Notes: generated by a model from the letters alone, not told the origin. 64,000 nucleotides of DNA from Sulfuriferula sp. (GCA_031291235.1 JARLJL010000013.1:310001-374000), one strand, 5' to 3'; shown: positions 10,513 through 22,672, counted from the first letter of the stretch. A program made the numbers and translations.

Positions 10513-11475
10513 ATGAATAACTCACTATCAGATCACCGTACCAAGCGCTTTTTAATACAGGATGCGATATTTCGCAACGCGACGCGCCTGTTTGCTTTCA
10601 TCGTCCTGGCCCTGTTGCTCGGCATTATCCTTTCGCTGGTTATCGGCAGCATGCCGTCGATCAAGGCCTACGGCTTCAGCTTCTTGACCAGCGACAGCTG
10701 GAACCCGGTCACTGAAAAATTCGGCGCACTGGTGCCGATCACCGGCACTATCGCAACATCGCTTATTGCCTTGCTGATAGGCGTACCCATCAGTTTCGGC
10801 ATTGCATTATTCCTGACGGAGCTGTCTCCCAACTGGCTTAAACGCCCATTAGGTATTGCAATAGAACTGCTGGCGGGCATACCCAGCATCATTTACGGCA
10901 TGTGGGGGCTATTTGTATTTGCGCCGCTTTTTGCCGACCATGTACAGCCGTGGCTGATCGACACGCTCGGCCCGCTCCCTGTAATCGGCTTCCTGTTTCA
11001 AGGCATCCCGATGGGGATAGGAATGTTGACCGCAGGACTGATACTGGCAATCATGGTGATCCCTTTCATCGCTTCAGTCATGCGCGACGTATTCGAAATC
11101 GTACCGCCGTTGCTGAAAGAGTCCGCTTACGGTTTAGGGGCTACTACATGGGAAGTCGTACGTTACGTGGTACTGCCTTATACTAAAATTGGCGTAGTTG
11201 GCAGTATTATGCTGGGATTGGGCCGCGCACTAGGGGAAACCATGGCGGTCACCTTCGTCATCGGCAATGCCCATCAGCTCAGCAACTCCTTGATGATGCC
11301 CGGCAACAGCATATCGTCGGCACTGGCAAATGAATTTACCGAGGCTGACGGGGTGCTGTATACCTCTTCGCTGATTGAATTAGGGCTGATCCTGTTCTTT
11401 ATCACCTTCGTTGTTCTATCCATATCCAAGCTACTGCTGCTCCAACTGAGCAAACAGGAAGGTAAAAAGGGCTAG
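10513..11475 (+). CDS. pstC: Phosphate ABC transporter permease PstC
   Basis: PstC is one of two inner-membrane permease subunits of the high-affinity phosphate importer. About six hydrophobic helices are visible. The coupling-helix region that contacts PstB reads [20 protein letters not shown], and the downstream [18 protein letters not shown] is characteristic of PstC. Length 320 is typical. The ATG has no strong Shine-Dalgarno sequence, and 87 bases separate it from pstS. It is followed after six bases by pstA. Confidence 0.95.
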   Translation: MNNSLSDHRTKRFLIQDAIFRNATRLFAFIVLALLLGIILSLVIGSMPSIKAYGFSFLTSDSWNPVTEKFGALVPITGTIATSLIALLIGVPISFGIALFLTELSPNWLKRPLGIAIELLAGIPSIIYGMWGLFVFAPLFADHVQPWLIDTLGPLPVIGFLFQGIPMGIGMLTAGLILAIMVIPFIASVMRDVFEIVPPLLKESAYGLGATTWEVVRYVVLPYTKIGVVGSIMLGLGRALGETMAVTFVIGNAHQLSNSLMMPGNSISSALANEFTEADGVLYTSSLIELGLILFFITFVVLSISKLLLLQLSKQEGKKG

Positions 11476-11481
11476 GAAAAT

Positions 11482-12327
11482 ATGTTCTCCATTTACAATC
11501 GTCGCCGCTTCATCAACAAATTCAATCTGCTCATTGCATCGTTATCAATGCTGCTTGGATTACTGGCCTTGGGCTGGATATTATTTACCCTGCTGGACTA
11601 CGGTCTGCACGGCGTTAGCATTAACATGTTTACCAAAAGTACGCCGCCGCCAGGTAGCGTTGGCGGATTGCAAAATGCCATCGTCGGCAGCCTGTTAATG
11701 TCGATAGTCGGCACCATGATCGGCACGCCTATCGGTATTTTGGCCGGAACCTATCTGGCAGAATTCGGACAACGCGGATGGCTAGCCCCGGCCACCCGCT
11801 TTATTAACGACATTCTGCTATCCGCACCCTCTATTGTTATCGGGCTATTCGTATACGCCGCCTATGTTGCTACCGCTCACCATTTTTCCGGCTGGGCAGG
11901 CTCGCTGGCACTGGCATTGCTGGTCATCCCGGTAGTCGTGCGCACAACCGAAAACATGCTTAACCTTGTTCCCAACACACTGCGCGAAGCCGCTGCGGCA
12001 CTGGGATCGCCGCAATGGAAGATCGTGACCATGGTGACATGGCGCGCATCGAAAGCGGGCATGCTGACCGGCATATTGCTGGCAGTGGCGCGCATTAGCG
12101 GCGAAACGGCACCATTGCTGTTTACCGCGCTCAACAACCAGTTCTGGAGCACCAACATGAATGCTCCGATCGCAAACCTGCCCGTCGTCATCTTCCAGAT
12201 GGCCATGAGTCCGTATGACGACTGGCACGATCTGGCATGGGCCGGAGCACTATTGATCACATTGACCGTACTAGGGTTAAGCATCCTTGCTCGCGTCTTG
12301 TTCAAACAAGAGAAATCATCTCATTAA
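11482..12327 (+). CDS. pstA: Phosphate ABC transporter permease PstA
   Basis: PstA pairs with PstC to form the phosphate channel in the inner membrane. About six transmembrane helices can be read. Family landmarks are [18 protein letters not shown] early on, the coupling motif [20 protein letters not shown], and [20 protein letters not shown] near the C-terminal helices. Length 281 is normal. Six bases separate it from pstC, and pstB starts 22 bases after its stop. No irregular features were seen. Confidence 0.95.
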   Translation: MFSIYNRRRFINKFNLLIASLSMLLGLLALGWILFTLLDYGLHGVSINMFTKSTPPPGSVGGLQNAIVGSLLMSIVGTMIGTPIGILAGTYLAEFGQRGWLAPATRFINDILLSAPSIVIGLFVYAAYVATAHHFSGWAGSLALALLVIPVVVRTTENMLNLVPNTLREAAAALGSPQWKIVTMVTWRASKAGMLTGILLAVARISGETAPLLFTALNNQFWSTNMNAPIANLPVVIFQMAMSPYDDWHDLAWAGALLITLTVLGLSILARVLFKQEKSSH

Positions 12328-12349
12328 ACCGTACACCCTGAGCCAAACT

Positions 12350-13111
12350 ATGGATACCAACGCAAAAATCAGCCTCCGCGACGTCAATTTCTTCTATGGC
12401 AAAGCGCACGCTCTGAAAAACATCAATCTCGACATCCCGAGCAATCATGTCACCGCTTTCATCGGCCCGTCAGGATGCGGCAAATCCACTTTGCTGCGCA
12501 CGCTTAACCGCATGTACGATCTCTATCCTGGGCAACGCGCAGAAGGTCAGATATTGCTGGACGGCAAGAACATACTCGACAAGGGCACCGACCTGAACAA
12601 ACTGCGCGCCCGCGTCGGCATGGTATTCCAAAAACCCACGCCGTTTCCGATGTCGATTTACGACAACATCGCTTTCGGCATCAAATTGTATGAAAGCCCG
12701 TCGCGTTCGGAACTGGATGACCGAGTCGAATGGGCGCTGAAAAAATCTGCACTGTGGAACGAAGTTAAAGACAAACTCAATCAGAGCGGCTACAGCCTGT
12801 CCGGCGGTCAACAGCAACGTTTGTGCATTGCACGCGGCATTGCCGTCAAACCTGAAATTTTACTGCTGGATGAGCCTGCATCTGCGCTTGATCCAATATC
12901 CACTGCCCGCATTGAAGAACTCATACACGAGCTTAAAACCGACTACACCATTACTATCGTCACACACAGCATGCAGCAAGCTGCTCGCGTATCCGACTTT
13001 ACTGCCTACATGTATCTGGGCGAAATGGTCGAATTCGGCAAAACCGACGTCGTGTTTACCAATCCGAGTAAAAAAGAAACCGAAGACTACATTACCGGCA
13101 AATTCGGTTAA
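12350..13111 (+). CDS. pstB: Phosphate ABC transporter ATP-binding protein PstB
   Basis: PstB is the ATPase that drives phosphate import. Walker A (GPSGCGKST), the ABC signature (LSGGQQQRL), Walker B ([12 protein letters not shown]) and the switch histidine (IVTHSM) are all present. The start was placed at the ATG giving [17 protein letters not shown], for 253 residues, because a longer upstream reading runs back into pstA and is unlike the family. The usual pst partner phoU does not follow; transcription ends at a strong hairpin 15 bases downstream and the next gene is convergent. Confidence 0.96.
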   Translation: MDTNAKISLRDVNFFYGKAHALKNINLDIPSNHVTAFIGPSGCGKSTLLRTLNRMYDLYPGQRAEGQILLDGKNILDKGTDLNKLRARVGMVFQKPTPFPMSIYDNIAFGIKLYESPSRSELDDRVEWALKKSALWNEVKDKLNQSGYSLSGGQQQRLCIARGIAVKPEILLLDEPASALDPISTARIEELIHELKTDYTITIVTHSMQQAARVSDFTAYMYLGEMVEFGKTDVVFTNPSKKETEDYITGKFG

Positions 13112-13125
13112 TTGCTCATCACAAC

Positions 13126-13160
13126 AAAAGAGCGATGTTTCGCGGAAACATCGCTCTTTT
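13126..13160 (+). terminator. Strong intrinsic terminator after pstB
   Basis: A perfect 15-base inverted repeat (13126-13140 and 13146-13160) with a five-base loop ends in a T-run on the plus strand. The A-run on its left side means it could also serve glmM from the minus strand, so it probably separates the two convergent units. Confidence 0.9.
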
Positions 13161-13204
13161 TATTTACCACCCCATCCACACCCAACGCGGCTAGCCGCAA
13201 TCGG

Positions 13205-14560
13205 TTATGCTACAGAATGCCGAACAGCCGCTGCAATTCGCTCCGCTTCGTGTTTTGACTGATCTGCGCTTTGGCTCTCCACCATGACGCGTATCAGCGG
13301 CTCCGTACCCGACGCGCGTAACACCACCCGTCCGGTATTGCCCAGCGACGCTTCAGCCGCCTCTACCGCCCGCTGAATAGCGGCATGCTGCAAATCCACC
13401 TTGTTCGCTACGCGCACGTTAAGCAACGTCTGCGGATACTGTTGCATGTCTGCCGTATATTGCGCCAGTGACATGTTTGCCTCGCGTAACGCACGCAAGA
13501 CTTGCAACGCTGCGATAATCCCGTCGCCTGTCGTATGCTTTTCCAGACACAGTATATGCCCCGAAGCTTCGCCGCCCAACTGCCAGCCGCGTTCCGTCAG
13601 CATTTCCAACACGTAACGATCGCCTACTTTCGCACGCGCAAACGGGATTTCAAGCCGGGCCAATGCATGCTCCATACCCAAATTGGTCATCAGCGTACCC
13701 ACCACGCCGCCTTTAAGCTTGCCCATGCGCTGACGGTATTTGGCAATAATATAAATCAGCTGATCGCCGTTATAAATCCTGCCGTCACTGTCGGCCATCA
13801 TCACGCGATCACCGTCGCCATCCAGCGCCATGCCAAAATCCGCACGATGGTGGCGCACAGCTGCACTCAGTGCAGCTGTATGCGTAGCCCCGCACTCGCG
13901 ATTGATATTGGTACCGTCCGGATGATTACCGATAGGGATGACCTCCGCACCGAGTTCATGCAACACAGGTGGCGCAACGTGATAACTTGCCCCCTGCGCG
14001 CAATCCACAACGATGCGCAAACCGCGCAAATCCAGATCGAATGGGAAACTGCTTTTGCAAAATTCGATATAACGCGCTGCAGCATCCTCGATGCGTTTGA
14101 CGCGCCCAAGCTCACGCGACGGTACAGTCTGCATAGGCTCGGACAATTGCGCCTCTATGGCAAGTTCGGTCGCGTCGGCAAGCTTCTGCCCGGTGCCGGA
14201 AAAAAATTTGATGCCATTATCTTCAAACGGATTGTGCGATGCAGAAATCACCACCCCCGCCTGCAAACGCAATGCTCGCGTCAGATATGCCACTGCCGGG
14301 GTCGGCATCGGCCCGACCAGCCGCACATTGACGCCGGCAGCGCACAACCCGGCTTGTAACGCAGCTTCCAACATGTAACCCGAAACGCGCGTATCCTTGC
14401 CGATCAGCACCACGGGATTTTCACCTGCCGCCAATGCACTGCGATCGCTCGCCAGTACCTTGCCTGCAGCATACCCCAGACGCATCACGAATTCCGGCGT
14501 AATCGGAGAAACGCCGACTTGCCCGCGGATACCGTCAGTACCAAAATATAACCTGCTCAT
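13205..14560 (-). CDS. glmM: Phosphoglucosamine mutase
   Basis: GlmM converts glucosamine-6-phosphate to glucosamine-1-phosphate on the way to UDP-GlcNAc for peptidoglycan and lipopolysaccharide. The phosphoserine loop [13 protein letters not shown] is at residues 104-116, with S108 as the expected phosphorylated serine; the metal loop reads DGDGDRVMM, and the sugar-binding GEASGH and phosphate-binding [12 protein letters not shown] follow. The N-terminus YFGTDGIRG is typical. Length 451 is normal. Its ATG overlaps the folP stop as ATGA, so folP-glmM form a coupled pair, as in E. coli. Confidence 0.97.
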   Translation of the reverse strand: MSRLYFGTDGIRGQVGVSPITPEFVMRLGYAAGKVLASDRSALAAGENPVVLIGKDTRVSGYMLEAALQAGLCAAGVNVRLVGPMPTPAVAYLTRALRLQAGVVISASHNPFEDNGIKFFSGTGQKLADATELAIEAQLSEPMQTVPSRELGRVKRIEDAAARYIEFCKSSFPFDLDLRGLRIVVDCAQGASYHVAPPVLHELGAEVIPIGNHPDGTNINRECGATHTAALSAAVRHHRADFGMALDGDGDRVMMADSDGRIYNGDQLIYIIAKYRQRMGKLKGGVVGTLMTNLGMEHALARLEIPFARAKVGDRYVLEMLTERGWQLGGEASGHILCLEKHTTGDGIIAALQVLRALREANMSLAQYTADMQQYPQTLLNVRVANKVDLQHAAIQRAVEAAEASLGNTGRVVLRASGTEPLIRVMVESQSADQSKHEAERIAAAVRHSVA

Positions 14561-15384
14561 TGTGCTTCCTCAATTGCTTGCCAAACAGTTAATGCATCAC
14601 GACAGTCGGCGACATCGTGCACCCTGAAAATAGCCGCACCCTGACTCAGTGCATACAAATGCGCAGCCAGACCGGCAGCCTCCCGCTCCAGTACAGCGCG
14701 CCCCGTCAGGGCGCCCAACATGGATTTACGCGACATCCCCACCAGCATTGGGCAGTTTAACCCGGTAAACCGTGCCAGGTGTTTTAACAATTGCAAATTA
14801 TGCTGCAGACTCTTCGCAAAACCAAAACCCGGATCGATGACGATGCGCTCGCGCGCGATACCTGCCGCCAGCAATGCCGCAATCCGCTGCTGCAAGAAAC
14901 CATACACAGATTCAACCACATTGTCATAGTTTGCCTGGGATTGCATGGTGTGCGGCTCGCCTTGCATATGCATGATACAAACAGCCGCATCGGATGCGGC
15001 AACGGCAGCCAGTGCGCCATCCGCCTGCAGCGCCTGAATGTCGTTAATCATGTTTGCACCGGCCGCAATGGCGGCACGCATCACTTCAGTCTTGCGCGTA
15101 TCGACCGAAATCACCGCATTGCAGCCGCGCAAGGCCGTCACTACCGGGATCACTCGCGCCAGTTCGTCTTCCACGCTGACCGGCTCGGCCATAGGGCGTG
15201 TCGACTCCCCGCCGATATCGAGAATATCAGCGCCGTCCGCAATCAGCTTCCGCGCATGGGCTACCGTTGCCGCCAAGCTGTCGAATTTGCCGCCGTCAGA
15301 AAAGGAATCCGGGGTGACATTGACGATTCCCATAATACGCGGACGACTCAAATCCAGCTGAGTGTTGCCACAGAATAATTGCAT
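14557..15384 (-). CDS. folP: Dihydropteroate synthase
   Basis: FolP joins p-aminobenzoate to dihydropterin pyrophosphate in folate synthesis and is the sulfonamide target. Motifs are clear: [16 protein letters not shown] (residues 17-32), [23 protein letters not shown] and GMSRKSMLG. Length 275 is typical of this TIM-barrel enzyme. The gene lies 74 bases after ftsH, beyond a good terminator, so it may rely on read-through or its own promoter; the stop overlaps the glmM start. The rlmE-ftsH-folP-glmM order is widely conserved in proteobacteria. Confidence 0.96.
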   Translation of the reverse strand: MQLFCGNTQLDLSRPRIMGIVNVTPDSFSDGGKFDSLAATVAHARKLIADGADILDIGGESTRPMAEPVSVEDELARVIPVVTALRGCNAVISVDTRKTEVMRAAIAAGANMINDIQALQADGALAAVAASDAAVCIMHMQGEPHTMQSQANYDNVVESVYGFLQQRIAALLAAGIARERIVIDPGFGFAKSLQHNLQLLKHLARFTGLNCPMLVGMSRKSMLGALTGRAVLEREAAGLAAHLYALSQGAAIFRVHDVADCRDALTVWQAIEEAQ

Positions 15385-15412
15385 AGCCGGCTCGTTTGTT
15401 ATTCGTTTTGGG

Positions 15413-15441
15413 CAAAAGAAAGGCCGGGGTTGCCCCCGGCC
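15413..15441 (-). terminator. Intrinsic terminator after ftsH
   Basis: On the minus strand GGCCGGGG and CCCCGGCC pair around a GCAA loop, then TTTCTTTTG follows. It lies 17 bases after the ftsH stop and ahead of folP. Confidence 0.8.
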
Positions 15442-15458
15442 CGTATATCGGATTGAAA

Positions 15459-17357
15459 TTACGCCTCGGTTGCCGGCGTCACCACTGGAGCCGGCTTAGG
15501 TGTTGGCGCACCACCCTGTGGCGGCGGCATTGCCGAACCGGTAGATACCGGCTTGGGTTCGCGCGGAGGCAAACCGTCCATAATATCCTTGATCTGGTCC
15601 GAATCGATCGTTTCCATATCCAGCAACGCTTTCGCCATTGCTTCGACCTTGTCGCGGTTTTCCTCCAGAATTTTACGCGCTAACGCATATTGCTCGTCAA
15701 TAATCCGCCGGATTTCGCCATCGACTTTCTGCATGGTCGCTTCGGAAACGTTTTTATGCGTGGTAACGCTACGTCCCAAAAATACCTCACCCTCATTTTC
15801 GCCGTAAACCATAGGCCCCAATGCAGGCGACATACCCCATTGTGTAACCATGCGCCGCGCCATATCGGTAGCCCGCTCAAAATCGTTGGAAGCACCCGTG
15901 GTCATATGATTCATGAACACTTCTTCGGCAATACGGCCGCCAAACAGCACTGATATATTCTGCAACAGCTGCGCGCGGTCCATACTGTAACGGTCTTCCG
16001 TGGGCAATTGCATGGTCAGACCCAATGCACGCCCGCGCGGAATTATCGTTACCTTGTGCACAGGATCGGTTTTATCCAGCAAATAGGCAACCACGGCGTG
16101 GCCCGACTCGTGATAAGCCGTGTTGCGGCGCTCTTCTTCCGGCATCACCATATTCTTGCGTTCGGCGCCCATCATGATCTTGTCTTTGGCGCGCTCGAAA
16201 TCGTCCATTTCCACCAGCCGCTTGTTACTGCGGGCAGCGAACAGGGCTGCTTCATTAACCAGGTTGGCCAGATCCGCGCCGGAAAATCCCGGCGTACCAC
16301 GGGCCAATATGTCGGCGCGCACATCAGGTGCACTGGGTATTTTGCGCATATGCACCAGCAGTATCTGTTCGCGACCGCGAATATCCGGCAACGGCACCAC
16401 GACCTGACGGTCGAAACGGCCCGGCCGCAGCAAAGCGGGATCCAGCACATCGGGACGGTTGGTAGCCGCGATCACGATCACGCCGGCAGAACCTTCGAAA
16501 CCGTCCATTTCAACCAGCAACTGGTTCAACGTCTGCTCACGCTCGTCGTTACCGCCGCCCATGCCTGCGCCACGCTGCCGACCCACTGCATCGATCTCAT
16601 CGATAAAGATAATGCACGGCGCATGTTTTTTGGCCTGATCGAACATGTCGCGCACGCGTGCAGCGCCCACACCAACGAACATTTCAACAAAGTCGGAACC
16701 GGAAATGCTGAAAAACGGCACTTTGGCCTCGCCTGCGATCGCTTTTGCCAACAGCGTTTTACCCGTACCCGGGCTCCCCGCCATCAATACGCCGCGCGGC
16801 ACCCGGCCGCCCAGCTTCTGGAATTTGGATGGATCGCGCAAGAAGTCGACCAGCTCAGCTACTTCTTCCTTAGCTTCATCGCAGCCGGCCACATCCGCAA
16901 AAGTGATCTGATTGGTGGATTCGTCCAGCATGCGCGCCTTGCTTTTACCGAAGGAAAAGGCACCGCCCTTGCCGCCACCCTGCATCTGGCGCATAAAAAA
17001 CACCCATACGCCGATCAGCAGCAACATAGGGAACCAGGAAATGAATATGCTCATCAGGAACGAAGGCTCTTCTTCCGGCTTGGCTTCAATCGCTACGCCG
17101 TTCTTGAGCAAATCCGACACCATCCACGGATCGGATGGCGCATAGGTACTGAAACGCTTGCCGTCGTTTTTCACGCCCTTGATGACATGGTTTTCCACCA
17201 CGACCTTGGCGATCTGCCCCTGTTTCACTTCTTCAATGAACTGGGAATAATCCATCTGGGATTGCGCAACCTGATGATTGCTGAACTGGTTAAAAACCGT
17301 CATCAGCACTAGCGCCACCACCAACCAGATAGCAATATTTTTGAACATATTATTCAT
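15459..17357 (-). CDS. ftsH: ATP-dependent zinc metalloprotease FtsH
   Basis: FtsH is the membrane-anchored AAA+ protease that degrades misfolded membrane proteins and regulators. Two transmembrane helices (about residues 7-23 and 103-121) flank a periplasmic domain. The AAA module has Walker A GSPGTGKT (194-201, with Ser where Pro is usual), Walker [13 protein letters not shown] and the pore motif MFVGVG. The zinc site is HESGH at 416-420. The tail after residue about 595 is proline-rich. Length 632 is normal. It follows rlmE by 71 bases and ends in a terminator. Confidence 0.97.
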   Translation of the reverse strand: MNNMFKNIAIWLVVALVLMTVFNQFSNHQVAQSQMDYSQFIEEVKQGQIAKVVVENHVIKGVKNDGKRFSTYAPSDPWMVSDLLKNGVAIEAKPEEEPSFLMSIFISWFPMLLLIGVWVFFMRQMQGGGKGGAFSFGKSKARMLDESTNQITFADVAGCDEAKEEVAELVDFLRDPSKFQKLGGRVPRGVLMAGSPGTGKTLLAKAIAGEAKVPFFSISGSDFVEMFVGVGAARVRDMFDQAKKHAPCIIFIDEIDAVGRQRGAGMGGGNDEREQTLNQLLVEMDGFEGSAGVIVIAATNRPDVLDPALLRPGRFDRQVVVPLPDIRGREQILLVHMRKIPSAPDVRADILARGTPGFSGADLANLVNEAALFAARSNKRLVEMDDFERAKDKIMMGAERKNMVMPEEERRNTAYHESGHAVVAYLLDKTDPVHKVTIIPRGRALGLTMQLPTEDRYSMDRAQLLQNISVLFGGRIAEEVFMNHMTTGASNDFERATDMARRMVTQWGMSPALGPMVYGENEGEVFLGRSVTTHKNVSEATMQKVDGEIRRIIDEQYALARKILEENRDKVEAMAKALLDMETIDSDQIKDIMDGLPPREPKPVSTGSAMPPPQGGAPTPKPAPVVTPATEA

Positions 17358-17428
17358 TAATCAAGCTCCACCTGAGCATACACAGATATTTTAGACGACG
17401 ATTTTTGATTCTAAACCTAATTTAATGA

Positions 17429-18049
17429 CTACGTAACCGCTTTGCGCAGATTTTTGCACAGCAAATACACTTCGCTGCTGCGATCTCTCGATGCCTTGGG
17501 TTTGCGGTTGAGCACCTGCTCAAAAGTCTCGCGCAAAGCCTTGAGATATTCCTGAAAACCTTCGCCCTGAAATACCTTGACAAGAAACTGACCATTTGGT
17601 TTCAAATGCGCTTGTGCAAATTCCAGCGCCAACTCGCACAAATACATGCTGCGTGCCTGATCGGAACTGGCTACACCACTCATATTGGGTGCCATATCCG
17701 AGATTACAAGATCCACCAAACGATTATTTACCGCCTGCGCCAATGCCTGCAAAGTTTCATCGGTCGTAAAATCGCCCTGAATAAACGTCACACCTGCAAT
17801 CGGATCCATCTCCAGTATATCCAGCGCGATGACCTGAGCGCCTTGCCGCACCGCCACTTGCGACCAGCCGCCCGGCGTCGCGCCAAGGTCGACCAGCAAT
17901 GAACCAGGCCGGATCAGATGATCGCGCTCGTTGATTTCCTCCAGCTTGAATGCGGCGCGCGAGCGGTAACCCTGAGCTTTGGCCTGCTTGACGTAAGGGT
18001 CGCTCAAATGCTCGCGCATCCATGCTTTGCTGGTTCTACTTGGCTTCAT
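17429..18049 (-). CDS. rlmE: 23S rRNA (uridine-2'-O)-methyltransferase RlmE
   Basis: RlmE (FtsJ/RrmJ) 2'-O-methylates U2552 of 23S rRNA in a late step of 50S assembly. The K-D-K-E catalytic tetrad is visible at K35, D118, K158 and E193, matching the E. coli spacing with a small offset. The SAM loop reads [12 protein letters not shown], where the second Ala of the common LGAAPGGW is Thr. Length 206 is typical. It precedes ftsH as in many proteobacteria and is divergent from the yhbY gene, with 37 bases between the two starts. Confidence 0.96.
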   Translation of the reverse strand: MKPSRTSKAWMREHLSDPYVKQAKAQGYRSRAAFKLEEINERDHLIRPGSLLVDLGATPGGWSQVAVRQGAQVIALDILEMDPIAGVTFIQGDFTTDETLQALAQAVNNRLVDLVISDMAPNMSGVASSDQARSMYLCELALEFAQAHLKPNGQFLVKVFQGEGFQEYLKALRETFEQVLNRKPKASRDRSSEVYLLCKNLRKAVT

Positions 18050-18086
18050 CGGCTAAAATAACGGTTTGTTTAAAGGGATAGTACTC

Positions 18087-18383
18087 ATGACCACACTTAA
18101 TGCCGTTCAACGCCGCTATTTGCGCGCCCAGGCTCACGCACTCCACCCGGTAGTCATGATAGGCGATGCCGGGTTATCGGATGCGGTCATGCGTGAAATC
18201 GATGTTAGCCTGAAGGCCCATGAACTCATCAAGATTCGCGTATTCGGCGACGACCGCGATGCACGGATAGCCATGTTAGACCGCATTTGCACTGACCTCA
18301 AGGCCGCACCCGTGCAACACATAGGGAAATTGCTGCTGGTGTATCGCCCTGCCGAAAAGCCCAAACTCGCTCTGCCAAAATGA
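18087..18383 (+). CDS. yhbY: YhbY/CRM-domain RNA-binding protein
   Basis: This 98-residue protein is a single CRM (CRS1-YhbY) domain. In E. coli the homologue associates with pre-50S ribosomal particles. The N-terminal LNAVQRRYLRAQAHALHPVV and the GDAGLSD loop are typical of this fold. The ATG was chosen for its AGGGA site nine bases upstream; an upstream in-frame TTG lacks one. TAAAAT at 18055-18060, 26 bases ahead, is a likely -10 element. Its tail is one base away from the convergent DUF4149 gene. Confidence 0.9.
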   Translation: MTTLNAVQRRYLRAQAHALHPVVMIGDAGLSDAVMREIDVSLKAHELIKIRVFGDDRDARIAMLDRICTDLKAAPVQHIGKLLLVYRPAEKPKLALPK

Positions 18384-18384
18384 T

Positions 18385-18840
18385 TTACTTGGCTGCTTGT
18401 CTGAACAGCAATACCAGTCCCAGCAAGCTTTCAATCAGATAAACGATACTGGAAACGCCATGCCACCTGGCAAAGCGATCGCTGAACATGCTTTGCATCA
18501 CAGCTTTCGGCATGGCCTGTTCTTTCAGCCCTTCCATGATAGGCTGAATACCGAAATGTATACCCAGCGTAAGCAGCAGCATGACCAGTGCCGCCCAGAA
18601 AAAAGCCTGCTTTAATGCCGTCGCGCCGAATTGCGCCAGACGATGTATCAACAGATAAAAACCGCACACCATGCCGATATACGCGATCACGGTAAACATG
18701 ACGCCGGCGAGGTTACCCGCCAGCTGCTTATCCGCCAACTGACTGAACAACACCGGCGCCGCGATATAACCGATTGCCCACAAGCCGCCTACCCACAGGG
18801 TAACTGCTATTTTTGCCAGCGCATCAGGAAATCTTGGCAT
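18385..18840 (-). CDS. DUF4149-type integral membrane protein
   Basis: This 151-residue protein has four hydrophobic helices and the N-terminal TLWVGGLWAIGYIAAPVLF, with an FSDRFARWHGVSS segment before the last helix. This pattern fits the DUF4149/TMEM205-like family, whose function is not established. It starts two bases after the greA stop, so it is probably translated from the same mRNA. Similar small membrane proteins are often found beside greA in betaproteobacteria. No catalytic residues can be assigned. Confidence 0.8.
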   Translation of the reverse strand: MPRFPDALAKIAVTLWVGGLWAIGYIAAPVLFSQLADKQLAGNLAGVMFTVIAYIGMVCGFYLLIHRLAQFGATALKQAFFWAALVMLLLTLGIHFGIQPIMEGLKEQAMPKAVMQSMFSDRFARWHGVSSIVYLIESLLGLVLLFRQAAK

Positions 18841-18842
18841 GA

Positions 18843-19328
18843 TCAGATATATTTCACATCCAGCACTTCGTATTGACGCACACCGCCCGGCGCTTTCACA
18901 TCGGCAGTGTCGCCGGCATATTTACCTATCAGGGCGCGCGCGATCGGCGAACTGATGGAAATCTTGGATTGCTTGATATCGGCCTCGTCGTCGCCCACGA
19001 TCTGATAAGTCACAGCCTCGCCAGACTCCAGTTCTTCCAACTCCACCGTCGCACCGAAAACCACACGACCTTCGGCTTCCAGCAGCGCGGGATCGATGAT
19101 CTGCGCCGAAGACAGCTTGCCTTCCAGATCGGCGATACGCCCTTCGATAAAACCCTGTTTTTCTTTTGCCGCATCGTATTCGGCGTTTTCCGACAGGTCG
19201 CCCTGCGCGCGTGCCTCGGCGATAGCGGTAATGACCGCAGGCCGCTCTACAGTTTTCAGGTGATGCAGCTCTTCGCGCAGCAGTTGCGCACCCTTAACCG
19301 TCAATGGAATTTTTGTCATCGTATTCAT
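18843..19328 (-). CDS. greA: Transcription elongation factor GreA
   Basis: GreA rescues backtracked RNA polymerase by stimulating transcript cleavage through the secondary channel. The coiled-coil tip has the conserved acidic pair D44 and E47 in [16 protein letters not shown], and the C-terminal domain ends with the usual [14 protein letters not shown] segment. Length is 161 residues from an ATG with GAGGA eight bases upstream; a start three codons later would give the more common 158. The Shine-Dalgarno sequence overlaps the carB stop, suggesting coupling to carB. Confidence 0.96.
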   Translation of the reverse strand: MNTMTKIPLTVKGAQLLREELHHLKTVERPAVITAIAEARAQGDLSENAEYDAAKEKQGFIEGRIADLEGKLSSAQIIDPALLEAEGRVVFGATVELEELESGEAVTYQIVGDDEADIKQSKISISSPIARALIGKYAGDTADVKAPGGVRQYEVLDVKYI

Positions 19329-19339
19329 GTTGCTTGTCC

Positions 19340-22300
19340 TCAGGCAGATAATTGCCTATGCAATCCCTGTAAATCGTAAACCTGCAGCTCGCTCATCGCC
19401 TGCATGCCTATGCACGCGGCTTTTGCACCTGCCAGTGTCGTGTAATAACTCACCCGTTGCGCCAATGCAGCGCGACGGATCTCAACCGAATCGAGTACAG
19501 CGCGCTTATCGTCAACGACGTTGACGATAAAACTGATTTCGTCATTTTTGATCATATCGACGATATGCGGACGACCTTCGGCGACCTTGTTCACCACCGT
19601 CACCGCCAGACCGCCGGCACTGAGCGCAGCCGCCGTACCGCGCGTTGCGTACAATACGAAACCCAGCGCAATCAGCTGCGCGCCGATTTCGACGATTTTC
19701 TGTTTATCCGCGTTACGCACGCTGATGAACGCATGCCCGGCCTTGGGCAATTTGACGCCGGCGGCCAGCTGCGACTTAACGAACGCTTCGGCAAAGGTCT
19801 TGCCTACACCCATCACTTCGCCGGTCGATTTCATTTCCGGCCCCAGCAAAGTGTCGACGCCCTGGAATTTGGCAAACGGGAATACCGCCTCCTTCACCGA
19901 AAAATACGGCGGCACAATTTCCTTGGTGACACCTTGCGCCTGCAGCGTAGTACCCGCCATACAGCGCGCCGCGACCTTGGCCAGCGGTACGCCAGTGGCT
20001 TTGGACACGAACGGTACCGTACGCGATGCACGCGGATTGACTTCCAGCACGTAGACGGTCTCGCCTTGCAGCGCAAACTGCACATTCATCAACCCGACCA
20101 CATTCAAGGCGCGCGCCATGGCTACCGTTTGACGGCGGATTTCATCCTGTACGTCCGCCGACAAACTGTAAGGCGGCAACGAACACGCCGAATCGCCCGA
20201 GTGCACGCCGGCCTGCTCAATATGCTCCATAATACCGCCGATCACGACATCGACGCCATCCGACACCGCATCCACATCAATTTCTATCGCATCATTGAGG
20301 AAACGGTCCAGTAATACCGGCGAATCGTTGGACACTTTTACCGCTTCGCGCATATAACGCTGCAGATCCTCTTCGGCGCGCACAATTTCCATCGCCCGCC
20401 CACCCAGCACATAGGATGGCCGCACCACCAGTGGATAGCCGATTTCCGCAGCCAGCCGGATAGCTTCTTCGGCAGACCGCGCAGTACGGTTAGGCGGCTG
20501 CTTCAGCCCCAGCCCCATCAGCATTTGCTGAAAGCGCTCGCGATCTTCCGCACAGTCGATCATATCCGGCGTAGTCCCGATTATCGGAGCACCGAACGCT
20601 TCCAACTCACGCGCCAGCTTCAACGGAGTCTGCCCGCCGTACTGCACGATCACGCCTACCGGCTGCTCGATGCGCACGATTTCCAGCACGTCTTCCAGCG
20701 TCAGCGACTCGAAATACAGCCGATCCGACGTATCGTAATCGGTCGAAACCGTTTCCGGATTGCAATTGACCATGATGGTTTCGTAACCATCTTCGCGCAT
20801 CGCCAGCGCAGCATGCACGCAGCAATAATCGAATTCTATACCCTGACCGATGCGGTTGGGGCCACCGCCCAGCACCATGATCTTCTTGCGATCGGTAGGG
20901 CGCGATTCGCATTCTTCCTCGTATGTGGAATACATGTACGCAGTATGCGTCGCAAATTCGGCAGCGCAGGTATCTACCCGTTTGTACACAGGATGCACGC
21001 CAAGTTCCCAGCGCCGCGCACGTACCGCATGTTTATCGCAACCGAGCAAGCTCGACAGACGGCGATCGGCAAAACCGTTGCGTTTCAGGCGGCGCAATTC
21101 CGTCGCATCCAGATCCGCCAGCTGACGACCTTGCAAACCGGCTTCATCGGCAACCAGCGCCTGAATCTGCACCAGGAACCACGGATCGATCTTGGTGAAC
21201 TCGAAGATTTCTTCCAGCGTCATGCCGATGCGGAACGCATCCGCCACATACCATAAGCGCTCAGGCCCGGGATTGCCGATTTCGGACTCGATCACGCCGC
21301 GTTCGCTGGTCAGCGGATTCAATCCGTCCATCCCGGTCTCCAGACCGCGCAAGGCTTTTTGCAACGATTCGCGGAAAGTGCGGCCTATCGCCATCACTTC
21401 GCCTACCGACTTCATTTGCGTGGTCAGCCTGTCGTTGGCTTGCGGGAATTTCTCAAATGCAAAGCGCGGTATCTTGGTCACCACGTAATCGATACTAGGC
21501 TCGAACGATGCCGGGGTCGCACCGCCGGTAATATCGTTTTTCAGCTCGTCCAGTGTATAGCCTATCGCCAGCTTGGCCGCGATTTTGGCGATCGGAAAGC
21601 CGGTCGCTTTCGATGCCAGCGCGGAGGAACGCGACACGCGCGGATTCATCTCGATCACCACCATGCGACCGTCGGCCGGATTGATGCCGAACTGCACGTT
21701 GGAACCGCCGGTTTCCACACCAATCTCGCGCAGCACGGCAATCGAGGCATTGCGCAGTATCTGGTATTCGCGGTCGGTCAGCGTTTGCGACGGCGCCACG
21801 GTAATGGAGTCGCCAGTATGCACGCCCATCGGGTCCAGGTTTTCGATGGAACAGACGATGATGCAGTTGTCCTTGCGATCGCGCACCACCTCCATTTCAT
21901 ATTCTTTCCAGCCAATCAGCGATTCTTCGATCAGCAGCTCGTGCGTAGGCGAAGCTTCCAGACCGCGCTCGCAGATTTCAATAAATTCTTTCTTGTTGTA
22001 GGCAATGCCGCCGCCGGTACCGCCCATGGTGAATGATGGCCGGATAATAGTCGGAAATCCCATCACCGCCTGCACTTGCAACGCTTCTTCCATGCTGTGC
22101 GCAATGGACGAACGCGGCGAGGCCAGACCGATGCGCGTCATCGCCTGCTTGAATTTTTCACGGTCTTCCGCCATGTCGATAGCATCGCGCGAAGCGCCTA
22201 TCATTTCGACGTTATATTTTTCCAGTACGCCGTGCTTGGCCAGATCCAGCGCGCAATTCAATGCGGTTTGTCCGCCCATGGTGGGCAACAGCGCATCGGG

Positions 22301-22546
22301 ACGCTCTTTTTCTATGATCTTTTCCAGCACCTGCCAGGTGATAGGTTCGATATAAGTCACATCGGCCATTTCCGGGTCAGTCATGATCGTCGCCGGATTG
22401 GAATTTACCAGAATGACTTTATAGCCTTCTTCGCGCAAGGCCTTGCACGCCTGTGCGCCGGAGTAGTCAAATTCGCATGCCTGGCCGATGACAATAGGGC
22501 CGGCACCGATAATCAGTATGCTATGTAGGTCTGTACGCTTGGGCAT
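19340..22546 (-). CDS. carB: Carbamoyl-phosphate synthase large subunit
   Basis: CarB makes carbamoyl phosphate from bicarbonate, ATP and ammonia channelled from CarA, feeding arginine and pyrimidine synthesis. The 1068-residue length matches the family. Two homologous ATP-grasp halves are visible: the first begins with [18 protein letters not shown] and the second with [16 protein letters not shown]. The C-terminal MGS-like allosteric domain includes [20 protein letters not shown]. No Shine-Dalgarno sequence is seen before the ATG (TTTAAAAAATT), and a 143-base spacer with a hairpin separates it from carA. Confidence 0.97.
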   Translation of the reverse strand: MPKRTDLHSILIIGAGPIVIGQACEFDYSGAQACKALREEGYKVILVNSNPATIMTDPEMADVTYIEPITWQVLEKIIEKERPDALLPTMGGQTALNCALDLAKHGVLEKYNVEMIGASRDAIDMAEDREKFKQAMTRIGLASPRSSIAHSMEEALQVQAVMGFPTIIRPSFTMGGTGGGIAYNKKEFIEICERGLEASPTHELLIEESLIGWKEYEMEVVRDRKDNCIIVCSIENLDPMGVHTGDSITVAPSQTLTDREYQILRNASIAVLREIGVETGGSNVQFGINPADGRMVVIEMNPRVSRSSALASKATGFPIAKIAAKLAIGYTLDELKNDITGGATPASFEPSIDYVVTKIPRFAFEKFPQANDRLTTQMKSVGEVMAIGRTFRESLQKALRGLETGMDGLNPLTSERGVIESEIGNPGPERLWYVADAFRIGMTLEEIFEFTKIDPWFLVQIQALVADEAGLQGRQLADLDATELRRLKRNGFADRRLSSLLGCDKHAVRARRWELGVHPVYKRVDTCAAEFATHTAYMYSTYEEECESRPTDRKKIMVLGGGPNRIGQGIEFDYCCVHAALAMREDGYETIMVNCNPETVSTDYDTSDRLYFESLTLEDVLEIVRIEQPVGVIVQYGGQTPLKLARELEAFGAPIIGTTPDMIDCAEDRERFQQMLMGLGLKQPPNRTARSAEEAIRLAAEIGYPLVVRPSYVLGGRAMEIVRAEEDLQRYMREAVKVSNDSPVLLDRFLNDAIEIDVDAVSDGVDVVIGGIMEHIEQAGVHSGDSACSLPPYSLSADVQDEIRRQTVAMARALNVVGLMNVQFALQGETVYVLEVNPRASRTVPFVSKATGVPLAKVAARCMAGTTLQAQGVTKEIVPPYFSVKEAVFPFAKFQGVDTLLGPEMKSTGEVMGVGKTFAEAFVKSQLAAGVKLPKAGHAFISVRNADKQKIVEIGAQLIALGFVLYATRGTAAALSAGGLAVTVVNKVAEGRPHIVDMIKNDEISFIVNVVDDKRAVLDSVEIRRAALAQRVSYYTTLAGAKAACIGMQAMSELQVYDLQGLHRQLSA

Positions 22547-22649
22547 AATTTTTTAAACTAGATTAACGAATACATCCAAAAATCAGAACCGCCGGACAAC
22601 ATCGGGTTGCGCGGCATCCAAACTTCCAAACATCTTCTGACAACATCAA

Positions 22650-22672
22650 ACCGGCAGCAGCATGCCGCCGGT
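22650..22672. other. Hairpin in the carA-carB spacer
   Basis: ACCGGC and GCCGGT form a six-base stem, with two further pairs inside across single mismatches. A run of five T follows on the plus strand, which is antisense to car. Read in the car direction the U-run precedes the stem, so it would not act as an ordinary terminator of carA. Confidence 0.6.
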
